Assembly (NCBI GenBank): GCA_964034945.1
Contig: OZ035960.1
Coordinates: 33,720,368-33,784,367 of the forward strand
DNA length: 64,000 bases
Source of the DNA: Chrysopilus asiliformis
Taxonomy: Eukaryota > Arthropoda > Insecta > Diptera > Rhagionidae
Direction: 5' to 3'
The notes under the pieces are model-generated. The model was not told the DNA's origin, did not search any database, and saw only the letters and a list, made by a program, of their open reading frames with translations. Of this stretch, positions 33,550 to 44,082 are shown piece by piece; the first letter of the stretch is position 1; each line of letters opens with the position of its first letter. A program made the translations under genes and the position numbers.

Positions 33550-34140
33550 CAAATAAGTGTTTTTTTTGTTTTGTCCGTCACATAATCTAAAGCTTAAAAT
33601 TTGCTTAAAATAATATTTAAATTTAAGTGTGTTCAAACCAAGTTGTAAAATATATAACTACGAAAAAATATTGAATATTTTTGTGTAAGACTTTATGGTG
33701 AAATTAGAAATGCTCGACCCAGAACAAAATCATTACCTGTATCAGAAATTTAAAAAGTCAAACACACGCAAATCAATATTTGTTTGCTGAATGGAAAAAA
33801 AAATAAAATATTTATACTATAAAAATGATTCATCTAATAAGTCTGAAATTGATTCTTTCTTTGATAAATGAGTGAATAATAAAAATCTTATCAAATAAAT
33901 ATCACTGATATTAAAACGATAAAAAGATATCAATTTTCTATCTTTATCATTTGATGCGTCGAATTGCTTTTCTTTAAAGCTTTTGTTTGTTATTATTCTT
34001 TGATTTCATATTGTAATCCACTTGCAACCAAACTGTTCTAATTTCTAAATATTGAAGAAAATCTCTCCTTATATACAAACGTATTTTATCTACAAAAGTA
34101 AACCCTCAAGAAATAGCGAAAAACAAAAAATACTAATCAA
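33550..34140. other. AT-rich stretch, no recognisable feature
   Basis: Nothing identified before the splice-site pair at 34141. Confidence 0.5.
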
Positions 34141-34160
34141 ATTTCTTTATTTTTTTTCAG

Positions 34161-34187
34161 CATTTTGATGACTTCATATCTCGATTG
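34161..34187 (+). CDS. Candidate 27-nt microexon
   Basis: A near-ideal acceptor (TTTCTTTATTTTTTTTCAG, ending 34160) is followed after 27 bases by a near-ideal donor (ATTG/GTAAGTT). The length is a multiple of three. Frame 0 reads HFDDFISRL and another frame (ILMTSYLD) is also open. Insect neuronal genes often carry such in-frame microexons, but the host gene is not visible here. The short size makes chance pairing possible. Confidence 0.35.
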
Positions 34188-34420
34188 GTAAGTTAAAATA
34201 GTGAAAATGCGGTTTATATTTTTTTCGAGTTTGCTTTAATTAGGAATGGGGGAAACTATATGGAGATTAATTTTTATATATAAAAAATACTTTCATGTTA
34301 ATATTATGCTTTGCAATGTATTTGTAAATAGAAAAGCGCAAAATTTTCCCAACTACTACAAAAACGATTGAAACGACAGCTTCATGTGAATTTCAATCCA
34401 AAGAAAGGCAGAAAAAAAAA

Positions 34421-35038
34421 CTAAAAAATAGCAAAAATCATACATAGTACAATAAAATCAACTAAAAAAAGATATAAAAATTTGCGCATTTCATTGACCT
34501 GGGGAGCCCCCATTATATTCGTTCCATAGAATGCCATCCATTCGATGGCTGGTCCATCACAGAATCCCATCGCATCTTTATATCTATCTATCTCTGAGAT
34601 ACCTACTCGCTGAATCTTAGATGAATCCATCGATTCAAAGTCTATAGTTTTACCCGACCCCGGACGTAAATTCACAAGATTCGAGCGAAAGGTTTCTTGG
34701 GGAGTGATGTGTATTTTAGGTGATTCTCCCCGCTTTCTTTCTCCCCTTGAAAGATATATGCAATTTGCTGATATTGTGACCGTTTGTGAGACACCAAAAA
34801 TAATTTCAAATTTCTCAGCTCGGTTTACAAAAGCGTCTTCCGTCGCCCGAGCCGACACCATCATCTTTATCCACTTGTTAGACCAATCAAACGTTTTGCT
34901 CCAATCAAAAACTTTCGATTGATTGCCATAAAATTCCCAACTTTGGATTAGAGCAAAAAAAAAATATTGATAAAGTCGATCAAAAAACAAAATACAAATA
35001 AATAGTGGCATAGAATTTTTGTTTGTCTTTTGGCCCAC
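34421..35038 (-). CDS. 205-codon open frame, unidentified (exon or decayed gene)
   Basis: This is the longest open frame in the window. Both ends (about residues 1-30 and 185-205) are hydrophobic and A/T-driven and may be outside any real exon. The middle (about residues 58-180) is varied and GC-richer than its flanks, for example SARATEDAFVNRAEKFEIIF, RGERKRGESPKIHITPQ and DSSKIQRVGISEIDRYKDAM. A T-rich tract precedes SWEFYGN on the minus strand (an acceptor would use AAAG, unfavoured) and CCCAG/GTCAAT follows GAP (weak donor). No transposase or named domain is recognised. Host exon, captured sequence or endogenous viral remnant cannot be told apart by eye. Confidence 0.4.
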   Translation of the reverse strand: MGQKTNKNSMPLFICILFFDRLYQYFFFALIQSWEFYGNQSKVFDWSKTFDWSNKWIKMMVSARATEDAFVNRAEKFEIIFGVSQTVTISANCIYLSRGERKRGESPKIHITPQETFRSNLVNLRPGSGKTIDFESMDSSKIQRVGISEIDRYKDAMGFCDGPAIEWMAFYGTNIMGAPQVNEMRKFLYLFLVDFIVLCMIFAIF

Positions 35039-35039
35039 T

Positions 35040-36680
35040 AAAAAATCTTAAACAATTAAGCAGGAGCATACAATTCATATGTGTTGACATAGATAGCATA
35101 TGTTCAAAATACAAACTCATGATAAAAGAACTCGTTGCATTTGAATATTTTCATACTGTATATAAATCCACAAACACACATTTCATAGAAACAAAAAAAA
35201 ACTTTTTTTTTGATCGTGCGAAAACATTGCTCAGGCTGAACTCAACTAAACTGAGTTGACCATCACTGATTTTAGTTGCTGATGCTGCGCGACTTATTGT
35301 AAGCCACTTCAAATAAACAAATTTTTCGAGCAATTTATCTGTGAAATTTTTATTTATGCTACAAATCGACTAAATTGAAATGTAAACGTTTGTGTGAGTC
35401 AGTATAAGTTTTGTGCACTTTATATCATACACAAAAATCACATTCGATATAGCATATTGTTTTTTTGTTTTTTCATGAATATCATTGCCAGAGTCGTGTT
35501 CTGTCCATCCAAATTTAATGTAATTAAATAAAATGAAAAATCATTTTCGAAAAAATTGCCAAAAATTTAAGTTTCCGGGAAAAAAGTGGTCCAATTTTTT
35601 GAACCACTTTTTGAAATTGAATTGACTTCACTTTTCATGGCTTGTTGCCTTCCCAAATTTCAAGTTTCTAGCTCAAGTTGGCTGTGGGATATTATGTTCA
35701 CAGCACAGAACAATATAATATAGAACAACTGTCACCATACAAAGCTCTGCTGAAAAATGGTCCCAAAAGTATTTCCCTCTTTATCGTACTTGAACGCATC
35801 CACTGAACTGTATAAGGTCGCGAGATTCAAATTTAGTTTTCCGCGAAATTCAAATTTCACAAGTTTGAGACTAACTTTAGGCGCAAACAAATAACTTTAG
35901 GCGCCAGCACCATTCCGAAAGTCTATTTTCCTTTGACAGCTCACGGTTTAAACGAGAGGACTATATTTATTTTCATACGGTTATCTTGCTCTTACTTGAC
36001 TCGTTTTGATTCACTGAACTGTATTGAAATGGGACCATTTGAGACAGCAAATCGAGCGATCTAGTATATCTATGGTTCACAGATATAAAAGCAAAGGCAA
36101 AGCGTCACCCCAATCAAAACAAAATCTGAATCTGGAGCCCACATTATTTTAAAAAAATCGTTAAAAAATCTATTTTTGTATATCCGGAAATTTTGAAATA
36201 TTCCGATGGGAGCAAGAAAGTTTGTCTAAATTTTTCTTTTTATATGAAAACAAAAAAGCACGAGACAAAACTTTTAGAAAAAAACAGCCCATAGTCGAAA
36301 AGTTTATAATAAAATGAGCCGCGGGTAACCTTTTTTTCAAGAAAAACAAAAAAAAACAATTAAAAGAAGGACTTCAATTCGGAAAAATGTGCTGAAAAGG
36401 AAAATATAATTTTGGACGTTGTGTAACAAACCAAGCAGAAAGCGCTGCACAGGCGAAAATTTTTGGCTTTTCTCATTATAAAAAATCGTAAAAAACTTGT
36501 GCTTTCAAAAAAGCGGATGGGGACGGGAACAGATTTTGATTTTCCAACAAACGATTTACGACATTTGAAATTTCGTAATTTTGCGTTGTATATCGAAGAC
36601 TTCTTTACTTCCCTCTTCCATATAAGAAACGTATTGTATTCATGACGGAGACCAACTCGAAAACGGAGGCAGATAAAAAC
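35040..36680. other. AT-rich stretch, isolated repeat words
   Basis: CAAATTTCAAGTTTCTAGC (about 35656) recalls the TGATGTATGG repeat family. No clear borders. The self-complementary AAAAAGTGGTCCAA/TTTTTGAACCACTTTTT at 35582-35617 is a small hairpin. Confidence 0.45.
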
Positions 36681-36689
36681 TGAAATCCG

Positions 36690-37190
36690 TTTAAGGCAAA
36701 ATTATGAGGATGTTATCGTGTATCTGTCTGTCGATTTGCCCGTTGTACGTATCTCAAATAACTCGAGAACGCGTTGAGCTAGCGACTTGAATTTTTTTAT
36801 AAATAAGTTATACGAAAATCGTAGTTTTCTATCAACTTTTGGAAAAGTAACGGTAGTTATAAAGGTACCTCCCATACATTTTTTTTTGTTTTTTTTTTTT
36901 TGAAAAAATATGTTTTTTTTTGAAAATTTTCCGAAACCGATGCGTTTTTGGGAAAAAATTAATATAACAAAATTTAAAGGATATAAAATTTTCTACATTT
37001 TTTGCTTTAACGATTTTTACGTATCTTTAACAGTTCTCGAGAAACAGTTCTCGAGATATTTGGAAAAATATTGTTTTTTACAAAGTTTTTTTTTTCGAAA
37101 CTATACATATATTGCAGAGGAAAGTTTTGTGTTGATCACAACTGATATTTTTTCAAAAATGTTTATGAATGTACATTGCTGAAATGATAA
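36690..37190 (+). repeat. Dispersed repeat ending GTGTTGATCACAACTGAT, copy 1
   Basis: It starts with GTGTATCTGTCTGTCGATTT, includes CAACTTTTGGAAAAGTAACG and tandem-like units with TTTAAAGGATATAAAATTTT and TCTTTAACAGTTCTCGAGA, and ends AAAGTTTTGTGTTGATCACA. The same unit order appears at 57094-57715 and 61713-62045. Confidence 0.6.
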
Positions 37191-37300
37191 AACTGAAAAT
37201 TCTAATTAATGACAAAATTATGAATAGATTAAAAATCTAAAATCCCTAATTTTTTTAAAATTTGAATATCAATTTTACGTTATCGTAGATAGAGACCAGG

Positions 37301-38000
37301 GCACCAATCATGTATTGCGACGCGTCTGCGTCTTTCATTCGACGTGAAGAAATCGACGCGACTCAATATTGCAATGTGTGTCGAAAGAAATAATTTAGAG
37401 GACATTGGGTTTGATTATCAAAATAGTTCAATTTGTGTATGGCATAAAGCACACATTCCATTTTTTGATCTTGATTGTCAACATATCTGACATTGCTGGG
37501 GCAAAATGTTCACGAACTGTCAAAATGATAAGTGCAATCGACATTTATATCCTCGGTTTGGATAATTCGAATCAAGAAAAAACTACCAATTTACGCCTAA
37601 TAAGAAGGACACTGAAATCACTGAAAGCATTTAAATCATCGGTGAAAGTTTCCCATAAATTCCTTTTCTTGGTTTTCCCCATCGCATTTTTTTCGAGTGA
37701 ACCTGTGGCAAGTGACGGATTTTCGCCCAATAGCCGCCAACTGATGCTTCCCTATAATTTAGTTGTCATAATAAAATATAATGTATATTTAATTTGGTGT
37801 TACTTACTTTGGTTTTGGTATTGTTTTAAACCACTTCTTACGAAATTAATTGCAACGAAGTAAACGCCAAAGTCTTTATCGACGCTAATCAATGCGTCGT
37901 GAGGTTTATGTCGAAGTTTGTGCGACGCGTCGAGCTACATGATCGACTTTTGTGTTGTGAGACGCATTAATGCAGACGTGTCGCAATACATGATTGGTGC
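37301..38000. mobile_element. CCAGG-duplicating element, 700-bp long form
   Basis: It is flanked by exact CCAGG copies (37296-37300, 38001-38005). The ends GCACCAATCATGTATTGCGA and its exact inverse are shared with the 230-bp foldback elements at 1303 and 43222, and both subterminal regions repeat CGACGCGTC-like words. Unlike the short copies, it holds about 500 bp of unique interior with a 152-codon plus frame (37405-37863). Confidence 0.85.
37405..37863 (+). CDS. 152-codon open frame inside the CCAGG element, unidentified
   Basis: The frame lies wholly between the element's arms. The first 40 residues are hydrophobic; the middle is basic (DNSNQEKTTNLRLIRRTLKS); the end is hydrophobic again (VYLIWCYLLWFWYCF). 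No DDE/DDD signature, zinc-finger or helix-turn-helix is visible, so it is not a recognisable transposase. It may be chance, an eroded transposase part, or captured host DNA. Confidence 0.25.
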   Translation: MGLIIKIVQFVYGIKHTFHFLILIVNISDIAGAKCSRTVKMISAIDIYILGLDNSNQEKTTNLRLIRRTLKSLKAFKSSVKVSHKFLFLVFPIAFFSSEPVASDGFSPNSRQLMLPYNLVVIIKYNVYLIWCYLLWFWYCFKPLLTKLIATK

Positions 38001-38009
38001 CCAGGAACA

Positions 38010-40560
38010 AAACACTGAGCGTCGTAGAACAAAACGTCTTATATCGAGGCGTCTTAAATTGAACAGTGCTTGTATTCTATTTTTCGAAAAAAATGAAGTA
38101 AATTTCAGTGTGTATGTAGCTTAATTTCCTGAAAAGTTATCGTGTTAACAGAGAGATAGACTAAGGGACGGATTGGTATAAATTGCTTTACATGTCTCGT
38201 CATTCTACCTACACTCGTGTAACTCTTTTTTATTGTCTTATATTTATGGGATATGTGACCTGCTCTAGTGTTAGGGATGTTCTGAAATCCATCCAAAAAA
38301 ATCGCGAAAAGCTTGATAAGGAGTGGAGAGCGAGTTGGGTCCGAATCCCCTGAAATTAGCGGGAAATATTTAATAACAGCCCCTTGTCACATGTATAGAA
38401 TATAAAAATATTTTTTGAATGCAGGGAAAAACTTTTCACCTGGCAATGCCATTTCGATTTGAAATTAAGACCTCAAGTAAATTTTTCGTATAGCACAGGA
38501 TGTTGTTATCCAAAATAAACTCCGCAAAAATTTTAAATTCATTTTTTTCATCGTTTATACTTTCATGTTTCTAATCTCCTCATGTACTCCAAACATAAAC
38601 CAAGCAATGCAAAAAAAACTATAAACTAAATGTGAAAAAATTAAAATGAAAAAAGATCTCAAAAATTTGTACCACACACACACACACATAAAGAAAAGTT
38701 TTTGGCAAACGTTTTTCGATAAGAGTATCAATTTTTTCAGATTAAAACAAGTGCAAATCAGGTTTTACACGCGGGTCATTAAGCTATAACTACACTCAAA
38801 CATTCACACGCTCCTATAGCCACGATCAATCGTAATCACAATCGGACTTGGAATCGGTGTAATGTAACTTAATTGATTACATAGAAAACATAGCGCATAG
38901 CAGCAGCGTTTTCGAGATTTTCAGGCATTAGGTATTTAAGCTTTAGGCTCAGGTGAATCCCATATCGATCTGTCTGATCAAATCGGTAATTAATTAACCT
39001 GAGAGACTAAGTTAATTGTTTAGACGTTGAGGCATCTCGATTTCACGAAAAACTTGCTAAACACGAACTCAGCCAATATGTTTTACCGATAATGCTTCTT
39101 ATGCTTACTATGTTGGATTAATACAGTAACTTTAAGGAGGATTTATACTCGTGGTCGTCATCACAGTGAATTGATTATGATCGTATAGTTTTCATACAAC
39201 AAAGTGAATGTTGGTATGCTTAAAACAACAAAACGAACAAAAATCATATAAAAACAAAAACAGAAAAAGAATAAACGATCGACGAGCATAATACACGATA
39301 AATTGATGATTCGATGTGGTCATAAGGTCATTACTTCAGTTCAATTAACTATACACATCTCTATAAGTGTAATCGAGGTGTCTTTAAGCGTATCTCTGAT
39401 CATAATTCTATGCTCCTTGGGACTCTTCGTACGGACGCTCGTCGATCAGTGTGGAAAGCGATTATCGTCGAGGTGTTTCAAAGCAGGGAGAAAATCAGTT
39501 TTATCAAATCCAACATAAATAACAGTCGACACAGGAGGGTGAAACGAGGTGGGACTGTATAGAAGGCAATTCCGATGAGAGATTGTTTTGTTGATGATTA
39601 AATGATGCCATGAAAAAAAAATAGTTAATAGTTAGATATGGAAAATGTTGGTATCTGGTTAACATAGCAAAAAGTACTTACGATTAGGTAAGAAGAAAGC
39701 AAAGGTATTTCATATGGTATGGCAAAGGTAAGTAAATTGATGCCAATTTTCTAATGATACTTATTTAAAATTTGGATAATGTTCAACATGACAAATGGTA
39801 AATTATGTACAACTGTCAAAACTCGTAAAAGTACAATTTTTCCCCCTGAATACCGGTACGTCTTCATATGCCTGTCCATCTGTCGATTTGTCCATTCCTT
39901 TCGTCCGTCTCTTTTGGTAGAAACATTTATTGAAAAAGATCTTTAAGCATAATTGTGAGTCATTAGGCAACAAGAAAACGAAGGATAGAAAATTTATTCA
40001 TAATATATTGTACATTTTTTTTCTGGATTTTTAATCTATGTTGGATATGGTCAGTGTAAATGAACTGAACAGTATGTAAGCAATTTGTAATTCACCGGAA
40101 ATCGGTGTCAAATTAATTATAATAGTTGTCTAACAAAAAAAAACGAACTGTTTCGAAGATTTTTAAATATAATTAATATTTTATCTTAGTTTTAATTACG
40201 ATCATTTTTCAAGTATTCTAACTAGAATTCATTAATCGTCTAAATGAGGTTTTATTACGTACAAAATTCCCTATTGTAGTTTTTATAATTTTCTTTTTTT
40301 TATTGTATTACGCACTTTTAATGCTATAAATCGAAAACTATATAAATAAATACATCCTCGGCGCTACAGCTCTTGAAGAGCCTCGGCCTGCACCACCTTC
40401 TGCATCCAAAGATGACGATCCGAAAACTAACCGACATAAATTTGCTGTATACAAATTTAACGATTTTTCCGTAAACTAATATCATTAAATATCGGGAAAA
40501 AATTTGTGAGAAACATAAGAAAAGCTGAACTTTCCGGGGGCCAATCGTCAAATACTCTAC
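38010..40560. other. Low-feature stretch with a (CA)n tract
   Basis: A short (CA)8-type microsatellite lies at 38671-38688. At 39845-39925 CTGTCCATCTGTCGATTTGT resembles the start of the repeat at 36690. Plus-strand donor-like sites lie at 39689 (TTAG/GTAAGA) and 39727 (AAAG/GTAAGTAAA) without a matched acceptor. No product assigned. Confidence 0.4.
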
Positions 40561-40574
40561 TATCAAATACTCTA

Positions 40575-40852
40575 CCCGTGTGAACGGGCACTTGCGAGTT
40601 TTTTTTAATTTCTCTCCGTAACAGAATTAATTCCGCGAGTTTTTTGCATCTATCGCAGAATAAATTCACTTAGTAAAAGTTGTCAAAATTTCGATTTTAT
40701 TTCGGCAATTTTGTATAAAAAAATTCCGGTTTCTGCGGCTTTCTGGGAAACATTTCAGAACTTTGTATCGTAATGTAAACGATTGTGAAATGTGAATTTA
40801 GTGTCGCACAATAAAATTCGGGGAAAAAAGTGTTAGATGTAAACGGCGCCTA
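40575..40852 (+). repeat. GTTTACAC-terminated MITE, copy 3
   Basis: It runs from GTGTGAACGGGCACTTGCGA to GATGTAAACGGCGCCTA, with TATCGCAGAATAAATTCACT and TGAATTTAGTGTCGCACAAT inside. It is about 85% like the copy at 18044. Confidence 0.7.
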
Positions 40853-40859
40853 AAAGGGC

Positions 40860-41160
40860 AGACCAAATTTTGTGGAAAAAAAATCATTTGCATGGGAAAC
40901 GGGGGTAGGATTAATCTGATTGGATTTTGATGTATGGAACGGTTTTGTAAAATCATATTTCCAACACATTTCGTCTTTAAAAATTTTTCGATATTATGCA
41001 CCGATTTCGAGAAAATAGAAAAAAAGTATTCAGTTTGTATGGGGAAGGATCAGTCCAACTGGTTTTTGATGTATGGATGAGTTGTGTCAAATCCTATTTG
41101 AAACACAGTTTACCTACATCAATTTTTAGATGCGACCATGAAAATTTTCTTCAAACTAAT
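40860..41160 (+). repeat. Dispersed repeat, TGATGTATGG family, copy 3
   Basis: GATTGGATTTTGATGTATGG, TATTATGCACCGATTTCGAG and, slightly later, a second TTTTTGATGTATGGATGAG show two partial repeats of the unit in tandem. Coding not conserved. Confidence 0.5.
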
Positions 41161-41247
41161 TTTTTTTTGGATCACTGAGGAATTGTTATTGCATTTCGAT
41201 ATAAAGGTTATGAATCTACGACAAACCGTTCGCGAAATATATATATA

Positions 41248-41420
41248 CAGTAGAATCCCGATAATTCGTAGTTCAAGGGACCGACGTAAAAATACGAAGT
41301 ATCGGGATATTCGAATTAGCGGGATTACGAATTATCGGGATTTTTTCAAGGGACCAGCAAATTCATACGAATTAGCGGGATATACGAATTATCGGGGTAT
41401 GAATTATCGGAATTCTACTG
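41248..41420. mobile_element. pogo-like MITE, TA-flanked
   Basis: The ends CAGTAGAATCCCGATAATTC and, inverted, CAGTAGAATTCCGATAATTC are bordered by TA (41246-41247, 41421-41422). The CAGTAGAA..CGATAAT terminus is typical of pogo/Tigger-group Tc1-mariner elements. The interior repeats ACGAATTATCGGGAT and GAATTAGCGGGAT several times. Non-coding. Confidence 0.82.
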
Positions 41421-41424
41421 TATA

Positions 41425-41880
41425 TATTTTAAAGTGAGGTTTAGAAATCGGTAGGGTGAATCCATGTCAAGTGAACGATTAAAAAATCTTTAAAATTTAG
41501 CTCATCTAATATGAGTCTATCAACTAATATGAACCGGAACCCTGTCTAAGCCGGACAAATTTTCTGGTACCGTGCTAGTCCAACTTATCCCATTGTATAA
41601 CTTATCCCTACATATAGAAGTCCAATTATGATATAGGCTTAATAATTCGAATAAAATTTAATTGTTGGAGATATATCGAAAATGTTTTCCTTGTTAGTGT
41701 TTCATTTTCTGACTAGTCAACATTTCTAAGATCAAAATAATGCGAATCTACAGATTTTTATGTTAAAACAGCAAAAAAATCATGTGAGTTCAAAATTCTC
41801 TCAATATACCAAAACTATTAAAACTACCAAAAATCAACAAAAAAAATCACCTCAAAGCAATACAAAACACTTAAGCGTTG
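41425..41880. other. AT-rich stretch, no recognisable feature
   Basis: Nothing identified. Confidence 0.5.
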
Positions 41881-41884
41881 CAGA

Positions 41885-42022
41885 TCTACTCCGCTTCATC
41901 AGAAGCTCCAAATGGTTCGAGGTATAGAGAAATGGATCGTCAAGATTCGCGTGGTATCACAATGGGCCATTTCTGGCCTAAGTGTGCCTTTTTGGCAGCC
42001 ACTCTAACCTAACCTAACCTAA
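41885..42022 (+). repeat. Possible non-LTR retrotransposon tail with (CTAAC)n
   Basis: A GC-richer segment ending GGCAGCCACTCTAACCTAAC and a (CTAAC)4 tract (42004-42022). In insect genomes this kind of GGCAGCCACT leader with a CTAAC repeat commonly marks truncated LINE tails. Only the tail is present. The tract is also the insect telomere unit (TTAGG) on the other strand, but four units inside this repeat do not argue for a telomere. Confidence 0.35.
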
Positions 42023-42024
42023 TA

Positions 42025-43215
42025 CAAAACACTTAGATTAACTTACTTTTAAGTAGAAATTTGTCACCACAATAGAATTAGTATGAATGGCCATTTTAGC
42101 GGGAATTGAAGGGTCTGGAAATACAAAAATTCAATGAACTCCATAAATTAAACTGTAAAAAGTAAAAATATTTTCATAGCATACGAAAAAAAAACATCTA
42201 GTGAAGTATAAAACATAAATTACAACAAAATTCTGTCTGCGGGTATTGACAAAAAAAAACGTATTTCTGTGCTTAATCAATCTCATCTTCAGTAATAAAC
42301 CATAGCGAAATAATAAGAAGTCATCTATCAAAGCTTATTTTAAATAAACTTTATAAGGTAGGTAAATATAAATTCATATACTCTGTAAATCTTCATGTCC
42401 GTCGTCATCGTTTTCAGCGTAAATTCTTAGATTCTCTTGGACAATTTTTTGAAATTTCAATGGAATGCGCTGAAAAGAATTCCGGATTTCTGATTACAGC
42501 AAAATCATTTTAAAAACGTCTTTCATACACATTCATTTAAATTGTGGTTTTTTTTCTGTATATGTCTTCGAATTTGTATCTCTTGCCCCATTGGCTCTAA
42601 TCTCTTAGATCCGATTTGTCACTAAAATACAACAAGATAAACCAGCAGCATCAATTCAATGGGGTCTCAATTAAATTCACAAAAAAATACTCGATAGACG
42701 GTAAAATCCAAAAAAAAGCTATTATTAATATATTTACTCTTTGTCGTTGTGCTGTTTTGAGTTTTTTTTTTCTACTTTTTTGGTGGTTCTTTGTATGAAA
42801 TCACCTTAGATACCGATGGAATAAATATTGGATTGTGGTACATGCGACAAGTATAATAAAAGTTGAATTTATAAGTAGTTTTACGCTTTTTGTATAAAAT
42901 GGCTATATGAAAAACATTAAGTAAATATGCAAATGGGTCAAATAGGCCATCATACAAAACCAATCGAAAAATTAATACAACAAAAAAAAGAACAAGAAAA
43001 AAAGAATCGACTTGAAATAAAAACGAAAAATATCTGAAAGCTTAATATTATTATGGTATTAGCAACAACTACTTTTTATGTGAAAATTGTTTAAAAAAAT
43101 AATTCATTTGTAATTTTTTTATTTTTGGGGATGATATTTGTCATCGTTTTTTTCGGAATACTTTTTAATTCTTGATATGTCAGAATTACAGAATGTGCGG
43201 TTATTAGAAAACAAT
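42025..43215. other. AT-rich stretch, no recognisable feature
   Basis: Nothing identified. Confidence 0.5.
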
Positions 43216-43221
43216 ATCCGG

Positions 43222-43455
43222 GCACCAATCATGTATTCCGACGCATCTCTGTCTTTCGACTTTGACACAGCTTTTAACTCTTGACTTCGCCATATCTGCA
43301 GCTTGAAATTCCGCGGAATCGTCACTATGAATCGAAACGTGATTCTGACTGTCACTCCAGCAAATTTGAAGCTGCTGATATGGCGAAGTCAAGAGTTAAA
43401 AGCTGTGTCGAAGTCGAAAGATAGAGACGCGTCGAAATACATACATGATTGCTGC
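43222..43455. mobile_element. CCAGG-family foldback MITE, copy 2 (short form)
   Basis: It is 85-90% like 1303-1532, with both arms (GCACCAATCATGTATTCCGA; CTTGACTTCGCCATATCTGC). The flanks are TCCGG on the left and CCTCA on the right, so the duplication is not preserved and the site may have mutated or recombined. The internal spacer lies in the opposite orientation to copy 1. Confidence 0.85.
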
Positions 43456-43484
43456 CCTCATTTCTAAATACTTTAAATACTCAC

Positions 43485-43556
43485 CTGAATTTCTTCATAA
43501 ATATAAGAAAATTCATACCTTAAATTTTCATCACCACTACGGTTGCACTTTGTCAT
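43485..43556 (-). CDS. Possible first coding exon (unidentified)
   Basis: On the minus strand an ATG in a good insect context (TTAAAACATGACA) opens 24 codons, MTKCNRSGDENL...YIYEEIQ, that end exactly at CAG/GTGAGTATT, a strong donor in phase 0. Start context, codon content and donor agree. No downstream acceptor could be paired and no family is recognised. It lies 30 bases from a foldback MITE. Confidence 0.35.
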
Positions 43557-43559
43557 GTT

Positions 43560-44080
43560 TTAAAAGCTAAAAGATCGTTTTTTCTTTATTTTAAGAAAAA
43601 CAATTATTAATAAATCCAGTATAAAAAAGACATTGGAAATAATATCTGTGGCAACAAGGAATAACCGCTGAAGTTGAATTTGATGTAAAGCTAAAATATT
43701 CATTTTGCTGATTCAAATACAGTTCATATTGGAAATTAGATTTAAGTCGATTTAAGCGTCTTTTGCGTGTGGGCACAGATATATGAATTAATGTTAAGGC
43801 AAGAAGTTTAAATGCGAATAGCCATTTTGTTGTACTTTAAATTCTATTTTCTCAAGAAAAGTATTTTTTCAAGAAAAGTATATTTCAATGAGCTCAAGCC
43901 TCATTCCCATTGCAAAATTCGCAGAAATTTTTCTCCTGGTAAAATTCGGCTCGCAGAAGTTTATTTCAGCAAAAGCGACAGACTTCACAATTTTTCAAAG
44001 TTTTTTATACTTGTTAAAAGCGAAAACTACGAGTTTTATTAAGTCGAAACGAGCCTTTACGATCGCCTAACACAAACACT
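43560..44080. other. AT-rich stretch, no recognisable feature
   Basis: AAGAAAAGTATTTTTTCAAG near 43855 is a short direct repeat. Nothing else. Confidence 0.45.
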
Positions 44081-44082
44081 CT

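Noticed and set aside
42004..42022. Telomeric repeat (CTAAC/TTAGG)
   Set aside because: Only four units, inside a segment that looks like a retrotransposon tail; no larger array is nearby.
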